Origin: Ilex aquifolium
Taxonomy: Eukaryota > Streptophyta > Magnoliopsida > Aquifoliales > Aquifoliaceae
Assembly (NCBI GenBank): GCA_951799425.1
Contig: OX637404.1
Span: 20,749,545-20,813,544 of the forward strand
Direction: 5' to 3'
DNA: 64,000 nt
Position 1 is the first letter of the stretch. The number at the start of each line of letters is the position of its first letter. Under the pieces are notes generated by a model. That model had not been told where the DNA came from and ran no database searches. It saw only the letters and a list, made by a program, of their open reading frames with translations. Shown piece by piece: positions 23,767 through 61,629 of this stretch. Position numbers and translations under genes: made by a program.

Positions 23767-25209
23767 ATGGTGAAAATCTGCTGCATTGGAGCTGGATATG
23801 TTGGGGGTCCAACTATGGCAGTTATTGCCCTTAAGTGTCCCTCTATTGAAGTAGCTGTTGTTGACATTTCTGTTTCTCGGATCACAGCCTGGAACAGTGA
23901 CCAGATCCCCATATACGAGCCAGGTCTCGATGAAGTGGTGAAGCAATGCAGAGGGAAGAACCTCTTCTTCAGCACTGATGTTGAAAAGCATGTCTTTGAA
24001 GCTGATATAATCTTTGTTTCTGTTAACACCCCGACGAAAACCCGAGGCCTCGGGGCTGGCAAAGCTGCAGACCTCACTTACTGGGAGAGTGCAGCCCGGA
24101 TGATTGCTGATGTCTCGAAATCCAACAAGATTGTGGTTGAGAAATCGACAGTTCCAGTGAAAACAGCCGAGGCAATTGAAAAAATACTGACTCACAACAG
24201 CAAGGGCATCAACTATCAGATTCTGTCAAATCCAGAGTTTCTTGCTGAGGGGACTGCAATTCAGGATCTTTTTAACCCAGACCGGGTTCTTATTGGAGGG
24301 AGAGAAACCCCTGAAGGGCAAAAGGCAATCCAAGCATTGAAAAATGTTTATGCTCATTGGGTGCCTGAAGAGAGAATCATTTGCACCAATCTCTGGTCCG
24401 CGGAGCTCTCAAAGCTGGCTGCCAATGCTTTCTTGGCTCAGAGAATATCATCTGTCAATGCCATGTCAGCTCTTTGCGAGGCAACTGGGGCTGATGTTGC
24501 ACAAGTTTCTCATGCTGTTGGTAAAGATACCCGGATTGGGCCTAAGTTCCTCAACTCCAGTGTTGGTTTTGGTGGCTCTTGCTTTCAGAAGGACATTCTC
24601 AACTTGGTCTATATCTGTGAGTGCAATGGACTCGCTGAAGTTGCTAACTACTGGAAACAAGTCATCAAGGTGAATGACTACCAAAAGAGCCGGTTCGTGA
24701 ACCGGGTTGTGTCCTCAATGTTCAACACAGTTTCTGGCAAGAAAATTGCCATTCTTGGGTTTGCATTCAAGAAAGACACTGGTGACACTAGGGAGACTCC
24801 AGCTATTGATGTGTGCAAAGGTCTGATGGGAGACAAGGCGCAGTTGAGCATATATGACCCACAGGTCACTGAAGATCAGATTCAGAGGGATCTTTCGATG
24901 AACAAGTTCGATTGGGACCATCCGATTCACCTACAGCCAATGAGCCCCTCCTCAGTGAAACAAGTGAGTGTGGTTTGGGATGCTTATGAGGCAACAAAGG
25001 ATGCTCATGGTCTTTGCATTCTGACCGAGTGGGACGAGTTCAAAACGCTTGATTACCAGAAGATCTACGATAATATGCAGAAGCCTGCATTTGTTTTTGA
25101 TGGAAGGAACATTGTGAACATGAAGAAGCTCAGGGAGATTGGGTTCATTGTGTACTCAATTGGGAAGCCACTTGATCCATGGCTAAAAGACATGCCTGCT
25201 GTGGCATAA
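23767..25209 (+). CDS. UGD: UDP-glucose 6-dehydrogenase, 480 aa
   Basis: Oxidises UDP-glucose twice with NAD+ to UDP-glucuronate, the precursor of wall pectin, xylan and other sugars; cytosolic. One uninterrupted coding exon, as usual for plant UGD genes. The N-terminal Rossmann motif GAGYVGG is at residues 8-14. The phrase [12 protein letters not shown] and the substrate-binding [11 protein letters not shown] follow. The catalytic cysteine lies in [10 protein letters not shown] at residue 272. The C-terminal UDP-binding half contains [16 protein letters not shown] and ends at LKDMPAVA. The frame is open 11 codons further upstream (from 23734), but those codons cross the leader splice acceptor at 23747, and [10 protein letters not shown] is the family start. 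Length equals the typical 480 aa. No defects seen. Confidence 0.97.
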   Translation: MVKICCIGAGYVGGPTMAVIALKCPSIEVAVVDISVSRITAWNSDQIPIYEPGLDEVVKQCRGKNLFFSTDVEKHVFEADIIFVSVNTPTKTRGLGAGKAADLTYWESAARMIADVSKSNKIVVEKSTVPVKTAEAIEKILTHNSKGINYQILSNPEFLAEGTAIQDLFNPDRVLIGGRETPEGQKAIQALKNVYAHWVPEERIICTNLWSAELSKLAANAFLAQRISSVNAMSALCEATGADVAQVSHAVGKDTRIGPKFLNSSVGFGGSCFQKDILNLVYICECNGLAEVANYWKQVIKVNDYQKSRFVNRVVSSMFNTVSGKKIAILGFAFKKDTGDTRETPAIDVCKGLMGDKAQLSIYDPQVTEDQIQRDLSMNKFDWDHPIHLQPMSPSSVKQVSVVWDAYEATKDAHGLCILTEWDEFKTLDYQKIYDNMQKPAFVFDGRNIVNMKKLREIGFIVYSIGKPLDPWLKDMPAVA

Positions 25210-25420
25210 AGAGCTCAATGTTCCTTCTCATGGGGTCAATTATTTTCAAAAGATTTTCCTTTCATGCTCTCTACTTTTGTTTGCCAATTAGGTTGGCCTA
25301 AGATTATGAATCTCTCAATTACAATGTTTTTCATTGATCTTTTAATATGCTAATGTTGAAATAATTGAAATGGTTTACTCTTAATAGTTGGTTTTATCAT
25401 CAGTTTCTGTGCTTTGTTTT
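25210..25420 (+). other. 3' untranslated region of UGD
   Basis: T-rich sequence after the stop, with 'ttgaaataattgaaatgg' near 25354-25372 as a plausible AATAA-type poly(A) signal region. The end is estimated. Confidence 0.4.
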
Positions 25421-26404
25421 TTTAATGTTGTATAGATTTTCTGTGTCAACAAATGGAGAACATGAACACAACCCAATCATGTTTGAGTCTGCATCACACC
25501 TCCAACTACCCATATTCCATCCTTTTAGTCCTTGATAATGGATTAGAGTTTTTTTTCTCTTCAAATGCTTGCATATATGGTAAAATGTTATACGCAATCA
25601 TGTACAAGATTCTATTGCCTATAACAGGGTTGGAGAGAGGTAAATGATAAACAATCTTATTATTATTTTATTAAGTTTATTCAATATTCAAATCCACGAG
25701 GGAGCCCTACTGTTCCCGTGACGTTCTTTTTCTTCCTAAGAATTGAACAAAACAAGTTAAGCTTATTAGCAAGCTGATTGAAAGGATAACAATGTCACAA
25801 TCCTCTCGGGCTATAAATTCTCATTAAAACAGGTTATAAACTTGTTGGTTTGAGTCCATGGTTTTTGGGATCCATACTAAATTTTTGGATCTCATTGAAT
25901 CGTAACTTTGTTGAGTTGTGTCAAGTTGATGCGGTAGATCTGTCCTTAAACCAAAATCAAATTGGAAACTCAGAGCTAGGCAGCTAGCATTTATCTATCT
26001 GGGTCACCAGGATCTGGGTAAAAGTCACAAGTTTGAGGCTTAACAGAGATGACATTCCAGCCACCAAATATCCAGGGCAAAATATACTGTCAAAACACTT
26101 AAAATTCTACTGTCAAAATCTCCTTCAGAGAATCATGGATAGTACTATGGTACTCAAAAAAAATATTTGGGTATATACCTCTAAATGATTTTGGGCCTTT
26201 GATCTTCTTTTAATTTATCCTTGACCATTGATTATGAAAATAATAAATTAAAGTAAAATTATAAAATAAACAATATGTATACGTGTCAAGTTTTCATTGG
26301 AAAAAAAAAAAAAAAGATATGATACCGAAAAATTATTTTTCAGTATCATAGTTAATCCGAAAAATCATGGGCAAAACCCACTCAAGGACATAAAATTCAA
26401 TCAA
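25421..26404. other. Intergenic DNA between convergent genes
   Basis: UGD (+) and the helicase gene (-) converge here. Nothing recognised apart from a poly-A run at about 26300-26314. Confidence 0.4.
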
Positions 26405-26704
26405 TCTATAACAATAAAACAGAGACTCCTGTTTGAACTGCTTAAGTTCTTCACTTAGAAAAATAAAACAACGACTCACATCGTTTAGATTCGATGATTC
26501 ATATTACAATTTAATATTTTAACCTTTTAACCAAGATAATTTATTTAAATTTTAACTTTTTAACCACAATATCTCATTTAAATTTTAACCATAGTAACTT
26601 AAATTTCAATCTTTTAACTATAATAACTCATTTAAATTTTACTTTTAACCAAAATAACTCAACATATACATTAACAAAAAAACGTGTTTTGCACGGTGCT
26701 CTAA
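26405..26704 (+). mobile_element. Non-autonomous Helitron, 300 bp
   Basis: Starts TCTATAACAATAAAACAGAG, a typical plant Helitron 5' end, after an A. It ends with a CGTG-TTTTG-CACG hairpin, a short spacer and CTAA, followed by T. The interior has four or five tandem copies of 'aaccaaaataactcatttaaattttaa'-like units of about 35-40 bases. No coding region. Confidence 0.65.
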
Positions 26705-27498
26705 TAATTCATAGTGATATCGGGAGATAATCATCCCAATTATACCAGCAGATCAATTCAAGAATATAGAGTTCAAGTAGCCTAATAATTTTAAACACGA
26801 TCAACAAACCTGATACAAAATTAATGTCTTTGGATTTAAGTTTAGTAAATTCGGATGACAAACGTATAGACTCATTAAATCCATCAAATGAATGAATTGA
26901 CACAATTTGGCTAAACACGACACACATTTGCTAAACACGACTTTTACAAGATAAATCCAATGCAACATGAACCCAATTATACACTATATAAAATTTCAAC
27001 ACAAGAAGATAAAATGGTTCGTATATCTTAAGGATACTTTGTCAAGAATTGTAACTCGTTCAAGAGAATCATTCATCTTCTTGGCTTCTCTCTCTTGCTG
27101 CTCTTTCATTGATCTTCCCCATTACTGTTTAACTTCTATTTGTTCTATTTTAGTTTCACTCGTTTATGTATCACATGAGTGTTTACACCCAAAATTTTAA
27201 TTTCTAATGCATTCGAATATACATTGTAAAAACAAAATTCGTCAGATATCCTGATCGGATTTGGATCGAATCAAATCCAACCCAAAGCCTTACAATCAAA
27301 ATAATGTACATAATATACATACATGAGTAAATCAGAATCCACTCGTTAAGTGTTTGATCTTAACTTGGCGTGCTAGCCTATACTTCATCTTGTATAACAA
27401 TAAGAATACCACTGTCAATTCAAAAAATTTGTATTTACAGTTACACATTACTCTTGATTAGTGTGTGTTTCTTTCCGCTGGCAAAATGCTGATCCATT
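26705..27498. other. Intergenic and probable 3' UTR of the helicase gene
   Basis: No reading frames of interest. The helicase transcript ends somewhere in 27498 to about 27300 on the - strand. Confidence 0.4.
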
Positions 27499-54574
<27,076 letters not shown>

Positions 54575-55049
54575 ATTTCACAGCCTAAAGAATACAACAA
54601 ACTGCAGATTAAATCAATAATTCTACAATCACACAGCATAAATCATGGCCCGCTCAACAGTAGAGTCAAAAAAGCCCTACATATTAAAAAGCCCCCAAAT
54701 TTTAGAGTTCAATAATGAGATATAGATCAAATATTAAAACCCATTATAATTTAGCTTAACAAAAAAATCCTAAAACTCTCATCATATGATTTCAATTTCA
54801 GAAAAACAAAAGGAATTAAGACTCACAAAGAGACTGTAATACAGAGAGAGAGAGAGAGAGAGAACCTGGAATGCTTGTGGCTTGTGGCCTGTGGCTTCGA
54901 AGAGGAGGCCGCGAGAGTCTCCAAGACTCGAAGAGGAGGAGGCGCTAGATTTACATAGATATATCAAAATCGAATTTGACTGTGATCCGATATCGATATC
55001 GTCGTACATATACATATATTCTATACCAGCTAAAAAAATTGTACATATA
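54575..55049 (-). promoter_or_regulatory. Helicase 5' leader, leader intron and residual promoter
   Basis: A leader exon ends at 54866 (CCAG/GTTCTC) and a 281-bp intron (54585-54865) ends at TTTAG just before the ATG. The leader is rich in CT/GA on the gene strand. The transcription start is probably near 54950. Only about 100 bases of native sequence then remain before the Mutator-like element. Confidence 0.5.
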
Positions 55050-55058
55050 TTTAAATTT
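55050..55058. repeat. Left target-site duplication of the MULE
   Basis: TTTAAATTT, identical to 60452-60460. Nine bases is the Mutator superfamily hallmark. Confidence 0.9.
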
Positions 55059-55258
55059 GGGCAAATTTCACTTTGCACCTGAAAGATTGCTAAATTCTCA
55101 CTTTGTACCCTGAAAGATACAAATTCTCACATTACACCCTAAAAGAAATAAAGCGGTAGCAATTAGATCCAACACCTAACCACCGTTGAGTTTACTGTCT
55201 GTTTTTTGATCACGTGCAAAACACGTGATAACTCAGAATGGTAAGGTTGTAAATGAAC
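55059..55258 (+). repeat. Left terminal inverted repeat of the MULE
   Basis: Contains two consecutive copies of a 'ttctcac-ttt/att-g-accctgaaagat' unit near the end and, further in, ATCACGTG and CACGTGAT arms separated by CAAAA (about 55209-55229), i.e. two G-boxes. Confidence 0.85.
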
Positions 55259-55547
55259 AAGGTAATCTCACATGTGATTTGCACATGACACCACCTTCAC
55301 ATTTTCAGAGTACTGAGAGGGAAAGAAAGATGAAGAGGTAGCATGATTCTCGTATAGGGCTTCACAGTCAAAGAATGAGGCTGTGTATATTCTCTACGAA
55401 CAATTTATAGACTTGGTGGGTTGATTCTGTAGCAGCTTAGCTGCTTGATTCAAAAAATGTCGTGGTCACTGAGGGAGGGGACCAATGATTTACAGACTCA
55501 TTGGGATGCACCATGTTATGGTAATCGTATTTTTTGTGTTTGTTTTT

Positions 55548-55900
55548 CTATTGTGTTTGGAATATGGGGTTCATTCTGGTATGTTTGTGGGTATATTGTT
55601 GAGACCAATTTTTGTATGTGGGTTTGTGTGTTTGTTATTTTATTACTATTTTTCTATTGTGTTTGAATTGTGGAATTCATTGTTGGGATGTTTGTGGGTC
55701 TATTGTGGGGACCAATTTTTATTTGTAAGTTTGTGTGTGTTGTTATTTTGTTACTTTTTTCTATTGTGTTTGCATTGTGGAGTTCATTGTTGGGATGTTT
55801 GTGGGTCTATTGTGGGGACCAAATTTTCTCTGCATGCAGGTTTGTGTGTGTTGTTATTTTGTTACTTTTTTTCAATTGTGTTTGCATTGTGGGGGTATAT
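55548..55900 (+). repeat. Tandem repeats of about 107-112 bp inside the MULE leader
   Basis: The unit start 'ctattgtgtttg' recurs at 55548, 55654 and 55761, and as 'caattgtgtttg' at 55873. Each unit carries 'gggatgtttgtgggt-tattg' and 'gaccaatttt'. The open frame across them is a repeat artefact. Confidence 0.75.
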
Positions 55901-55930
55901 CATATTAACAGTGTGTAGCTTGTTGGCCAT

Positions 55931-58575
55931 TTGGTGGTACATGCAGATCAATCTTCTAAATATTTTACTATCAGATTGCATCATGGTGGTAGATTGGAAC
56001 ATTTGGGTGATAGAGCATTTACTGGTGGAAAGGTCAATCACATTGATATGTGTCATGTTGATGAGATTTCATTGATTGAGTTGGATAGTATGTTCAAGGA
56101 TACTATGAGATTGTATGCTGATGAGATTTCATTAAGATACTATGAGATTAATAAATTATATCATAGATCTTGACATGGATGGCTGGTGTTAGAAAATGAT
56201 GTGCAGGTCTTGGACATTATCAATTGGGTTGATAAGGATAGAGTAATTGATATTTATGTTGACCATATTAACCAAAGTCAGGTTGAGTCAAAATGTGGTA
56301 CCATACAACAAGAAGTTGGATGAGACTGACCATGTTCATGAGCAATGTTCAAAATCAAGTGGTGATGGGGATATGAATGAGAGTGACTCATACTTAGAAG
56401 GGTTGTCATCAGACTATGAATATTTTTCTGATAGTGAGTATGACATCATTGATGATCAATTGTATGAGACATTTGTTGATAAGGCTGTTGAATTTGTTGG
56501 TCTTAACAAGGAGATAGGGAAAGGGGTTGACAAATGGAAAGGTGTTGATAGTGATAGAGGCACAACAATGGATGTTAATAATGATTTGTATGGTGAAGAC
56601 TATGACAGTGAAAAGTTATTAAGTCTTAGTGGTTCATCATCGGATGACGAGGAAGGAGGAGATTGTAAGAGACAGAGGGTGAAGTATCCACAATTTAATT
56701 CAAAGTCTGATATGGTTGACCCACAGTTTAAGCTAGGTATGTTGTTCAAAATAGCTGCTGAATTTAGAGCTGCAGTTAGGCAACATGCAATAAAATGAGG
56801 AAAAGAAATAAGATTCACTAAAAATGAGAAGTCTAGAGTAAGGGAGGTTTGTAGGGAAGGGTGTGATTGGTTGATTTATGCTTCCAGCATGGCAAAAGAG
56901 AAGACAATGCAGGATAAAACTTTCATGGTGCACATAGTTGCAATAGAAGTTTCAAAGTGAAGCATGTCAATGTCAAGTGGCTTGCAGATACGTATGTTGA
57001 AAGGTTGAGATCCAACCCTACATGGCCAATGAAATCACCTAGGCAAACTGTGTTGAAAGAACATGTTGTGACCTTAAGTAAAAGCCAAGTATATAGGGGC
57101 AAGGCTGCAGCAAGGACAAGGGTTAGTGGCAAAGACAAAGACCAGTTCATGTTGTTATAGGATTACTGTGAAGAGTTGAGGAGAACCAATCCAGGTACTA
57201 CCTGTATTATCAAAACCAAAGCAATAGGAGGTGATCATGTAAGGTTCAAGAGGATATACATATATTTTGGGGCACTCAAAAGTGGGTTACAACTGGGCTG
57301 CAGACCATTAATTGGTTTGGATGGCTGCCATTTGAAGTTCCATCAATGTGGCATTTTACTAGCAGCTATTTGAATTGACCCTAACAATCAGATGTATCCA
57401 ATTGTTTATGCAATAGTAAAGAAGGAAAAAAAGAAGTCTTGAGCATGGTTCCTCCAATTGTTGAAGCAAGATCTATGTATAGATAACAGTCATGCATGGA
57501 CTTTTATGTCAGATAAGCAAAATACAAGTTTTATTTTATACTTGATGTTTACACTTACTCATTGACTCATTTACTCCTCCAATTGTGCATGTAGGGAATA
57601 CTTGATGCAGTTGAGACTCTTTTTCCAAATTCAGAACATAGGTTCTATGTGAGACACTTGTATAACAACTTCAAAGTTGAGCATCAAGGCTTAGTTTTGA
57701 AGGACTTATTGTGGAGGGCTGCTAAGTCTTCAAGAATTGTTGACTTTCGTAATGTCATGGAGGAGTTATGAAGTGTTGATGAATCTGCCTATCAATGGTT
57801 GTGTGAAAGGCCACCAATCAATTGGTCTAGGTCCCATTTTAGTACATTGCACAAATGTGACATGCTACTCAATAATTTGTGTGAGAGCTTCAATGCTTGT
57901 ATTGTAGAGGCTAGGGACAAACCTATTTTAACAATGCTTGAAAATATAAGAGTTTGACTTATGGAAATAATACATAGACAGAGGGATTCAATTAAGAAGT
58001 ATAAATGATCAATTTGTCCTAGAATTCAAAAGAGATTAGAAAATTGTTCAGCAGCTTTCATTCCTATATGGAATGGGAATGAAAAGTTTAAAGTTGTTGG
58101 GATGAGTGGAGACAAAGCAACATTCAACATAAAAGATAGGACTTGTAGTTGTAGGAAGTGGGACTTAACAGGAATCCCCTATAAACATGGTGTGTCTGCC
58201 CTCAACTACTTAGGTTTGTCAGCAGAGGATCATTTGGCTGATTGGTACAAGGTTAAAACATTCCTCAAGTGTTACAGTCAACTAATGAGTCCTATTAATG
58301 GGAAGGAATTGTGGCCCAAAACAGGTTATGCCACTCTCAGTCCCCCTAATCAAACCACAAGACCTAGTAGGCTCAAGAAGGCAAGAAGGAGAGAGAGTGA
58401 TGAACCTGCCAAAGGTGTGAAGTTGAGAAGGAAATACAAAGAAATCATATATGGAACTTGTGGTCAAGCTAGTCATAACAAGAGGAAGTGCAAGGTGGTC
58501 ACAACATTCAGTGGCGTAGATACATCAAGTTGTGTAGACACAACCCCTCCACACATGCAGATAATTTACCAGTAA
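55931..58575 (+). pseudogene. MuDR-type transposase pseudogene
   Basis: Recognisable in order on the + strand: an N-terminal plant-MuDR domain (RLHHGGRLEHLG, then KVNHIDMCHVDEISLIEL); an acidic linker rich in Asp/Glu/Ser (56330-56660); the MuDR DNA-binding domain (FRAAVRQHAIK, TGA at about 56796, then IRFTKNEKSRVREVC and CDWLIYAS); the MULE catalytic region (LGCRPLIGLDGCHLKF at 57293-57340, DPNNQMYPIVYAIV, WCERPP-like and CDMLLNNLCESFNA); the SWIM finger (CSCRKWDLTGIPYKHG, where the usual Cys is Tyr); and a C-terminal knuckle-like CGQASHNKRKC. Several stops (about 56796, 56957, 57158, 57372, 57768, 57957) and frame changes show it is inactive. An intron around 57515-57594 is possible. Confidence 0.88.
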
Positions 58576-60281
58576 GTTTTTTTTGAAACAAATTTTTTAT
58601 CTACAATTGGTTTATTTTTATTAACATTAACTTTTGACATTTCGTGGTCAGGTGGCAGCTATGAAAAATGCATCACAAAGTAGTTCAAGGTCAAGCCCCG
58701 ATGCTACTCAATATAAATCTACAAAGGGCAGACAAAAGTTACATGTAAGACATGAACTCTATTCTTTCAATTAATAGTTACAAAATGTAACTAATAGTTT
58801 TTTTTTTCTTTAACAGATTAGAAGGAGGCCACCCCAATCTAGTGCAGCACAACCTATCCTACCCAAGAAAACCAAGTCTGCACCAGCCCCTACACAACAC
58901 TACAACTTTGCACTAGTTCCTACACAACACTCCAGCTCATCCAAGAAAGTGTGGAAGACAAACAATGTAGTGGGGACACAGTGAAAATCAAGGACCTTTT
59001 GTGATTTTTGGGATGTACTGTTAATGAATTATGGAATTAGTTAATAGGGGTAAAACTCAGCAGTCACTTTTTGTACCTCACTGCAACTATTTTTGTATAT
59101 CACTTTTTGTTAATAGGGGTAAAACTCAGCAGTCAATTTCTCACTTTTTGTATCTCACTTTTTGTTATGGGGTGTATCTAACTGCAACTATTTTTGCATG
59201 AAGTTAATGAATGGTGGATATACTTTTTTGTCTGAGTGTTATTTTGTGTTATTAAGAAAAGAAATGTATCTGAATACAACTGCAACTGCAACTATGTTTG
59301 AAGCAACACCATCCAAATACAAAATCATTCATTGCATTACATAATACAAAATCCAGTTTGCATTGCATAATACATAATCCAGTGGTAGATTTGATACAAA
59401 ATAACTCCAACTTGATCACATTGGTTTCCAAAATATGCATTATTCAGTGGTAGATTTGATACAAAATAGCTTCAACTTTATCACATTAGCTTCCAAAACA
59501 GGTTTGAATCAATAGAAATTCATAACCGCTCCAAGCTTGTTATGTCTCCATCTGAAACCTGTCCATCTGGAGTGTGTTCATAATCACCCATGTAGCAATA
59601 CAGAACCACCATGACAAACCAAGAACCAACAAGGCAAAACTAAAACATTCTACCTCTTGCTCTGCTTCTCTCCAACTGTTCTTCTAAACGGGTAACACGA
59701 CGCAACAAACCGGGTATAATTTGGCGTGATCAGTTACATATCGGGGGGGTCGATCCATAGAAAGTAACTACATGGACCACCAACCTATGATTTTATAATT
59801 GATAAAAAATTAGAAAATCACACAATACATAGAGAAATATACTACCATTTTAATTTCAGTTTGTTGTAAAAAAAAAAAATCTTGTTCAATCTTTATCAGA
59901 AAAATAGAAATTTTAAATACAAAAATCACATATAAAATCAACAAATATTTCACGTATATGGATATGTACTTGATCAACTGATTAAAACCAAAAATCTTAT
60001 GAACAAAAAGGGAAACGAAAGAACTTTTATGGGAAACTCAATCAACGAATTGCCTCATTATTTGCGCAACTGATAAACCTTCTTCCAGGGTTTAAATCCG
60101 TCCAAGAGGTCTTCATTACAGCTTTGTGGCCACAGTAACATAATGCTTGCATTTTCCCCTCTTCTTCCTCCCAATTTTTCTCTATTTTACTTGTCCTAGG
60201 TCACAGATCTCTACGTACAGTGAAGATCTGTGACCTTAAATGTAGAAGACAACCACTGTAGAATATTTGAGCGCCAAAATG
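58576..60281 (+). other. MULE 3' internal region, non-coding
   Basis: Holds a Pro/Ala/Gln-rich decayed C-terminal exon near 58817-58980, two short direct duplications ('taataggggtaaaactcagcagtca' at about 59041 and 59114; 'cagtggtagatttgatacaaaata' at about 59381 and 59445), then unassigned sequence and a 12-bp hairpin at 60199-60235. Confidence 0.5.
60199..60235. repeat. 12-bp inverted repeat (hairpin) next to the right TIR
   Basis: GGTCACAGATCT at 60199-60210 and its exact complement AGATCTGTGACC at 60224-60235, with a 13-base loop. Confidence 0.8.
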
Positions 60282-60451
60282 GTTCATTTACAACCTTACC
60301 CTTCTGAGTTATCACGTGTTTTGCACGTGATCAAAAAACAGACGCTAAACTCAACGACAGTTTGGTGTTGGACCTAATTGCTACCGTTTTTTTTCTTTCA
60401 GGGTGCAATGTGAGAATTTGTATCTTTCAGAGTGCAAAGTGAAATTTGCCC
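60282..60451 (-). repeat. Right terminal inverted repeat of the MULE
   Basis: Reverse complement begins GGGCAAATTTCACTTTGCAC and aligns with the left TIR, including the paired G-box palindrome (about 60312-60332). It lacks the extra repeat unit present on the left. Confidence 0.88.
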
Positions 60452-60460
60452 TTTAAATTT
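60452..60460. repeat. Right target-site duplication of the MULE
   Basis: TTTAAATTT, identical to the left copy at 55050-55058. Confidence 0.9.
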
Positions 60461-60880
60461 TATAACCAAAATTAGTGTTTTATTATGTCATTTATTTCAA
60501 TAGATAGTATAATTATACACTAATTATAATTTTTTTTTTAAAATTAAATTTTTATTTTTGATTTTATATCAATAAATGACATAATAAAACATAAATTTTA
60601 GTTATAAAATTTAAAATATTTGATATTCTATCTTTGATTTGAGTATTTTTTGTCTAATTATAACATTTTAAATTTGAGGAATCTAAATATTACACGCATA
60701 CAAACTTTAGGGAGTCTGAATATAATTTACTAACGGATATTTTAAAGACATTAACGGTGGAGGTCTAAGTGTTACGTATGTACAATCTCAAGGGTCAATA
60801 TATACTATTTCAAATGTCAGGAGTCTAAGTGATAAACTTCAAAAAGTTTGAATATAATTCTCTTTATTTTAAATCATGAG
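60461..60880. mobile_element. Truncated copy of the 12.9-13.8 kb foldback element
   Basis: Shares 'tttattatgtcatttatt', 'acattttaaatttgagg', 'acaaactttagggagtct', 'aatttactaacggata' and 'gtctaagtgttac' in the same order as the element at 12862-13775. The distal part of one arm is missing, and the copy begins exactly at the MULE right end. Confidence 0.6.
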
Positions 60881-61588
60881 ATTCTAAGTTAAGTTACAAT
60901 TTGCTTGTCCATGAGGTTGCTATGAAGTACTTGGACCCGATAAGAACTATCATGATACATTTATAGTGTCTTGATTTCGTGGATGATACATCAGCACTAA
61001 ACTATACTAAGTGAGAAAGAGGGTCAATTAGATGTGTTTACTTTGTAAAATAGCACACCTTTGAAATTGGGTATATAACAAACCATGACTTTTTTAGATG
61101 AACACCACCTTGTGGTGATAAAATTTTCCTAAATTTTGCTTTCTTAGTTTAATCTGAGATGGGAGAAGTTCGGTCTACGAGTAGCTATGTCAATGGTGGC
61201 TACATTAATACGATGAAAGAAACTCTGACCACTACGACGAAAGAGTAGGGCGTCAGAGTTTAATCATTAATAAGGACAAAGTAAAAGAAAGTTATTGGTT
61301 TTTGAGATGGATTAAATCAAATTTCTCAAATTGTGGAGATGGTTATTGTATTCGAGAAAGAATGTGCATGTCAAAGTTAATATGCATTATGGCTATTGTA
61401 ATGTTGTAAAGAATAAATACCAACTTTTTTTTCATTAACCTATAGCTTAAGGTTTTTTATTTTTCAATTAGAATCTGTCTTAGTACTTATATTTCGATGT
61501 ATGATTTTTCAAGGATAATTTGGCCACACAACAATTCATTGTAAAATTTAAAAAATAGAGTAAAAATGAAACTTGTAAGTCAATGATT
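60881..61588. other. Intergenic, nothing recognised
   Basis: Possibly the body of a Helitron ending at 61617. No coding region seen. Confidence 0.35.
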
Positions 61589-61617
61589 CACGTGCAACGC
61601 ACGTGTGCACCAACTAG
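61589..61617 (+). mobile_element. Helitron-type 3' terminus
   Basis: A hairpin with arms CACGTGC (61589-61595) and GCACGTG (61599-61605), then an 8-base spacer, CTAG (61614-61617) and T. The 5' end was not located. Confidence 0.5.
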
Positions 61618-61629
61618 TTTTTTAAAAAA

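Larger units (their letters stand above)
55059..60451 (+). mobile_element. Mutator-like element (MULE) with long TIRs, 5393 bp
   Basis: Bounded by exact 9-bp duplications (TTTAAATTT). Terminal inverted repeats start GGGCAAATTTCACTTTGCAC: left 55059-55258 (about 200 bp), right 60282-60451 (about 170 bp), highly similar over their lengths. The left copy has about 30 extra bases from an internal duplication. Inside are a repeat-rich leader, a degraded MuDR-type transposase on the + strand and a non-coding 3' region. The autonomous-type structure is intact, but the transposase is broken. Confidence 0.93.

Noticed and set aside
55485..56075. 196-codon open frame rich in Phe, Leu and Cys at the MULE left side
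   Set aside because: It is the translation of tandem repeats in the element's leader, not a membrane protein gene.
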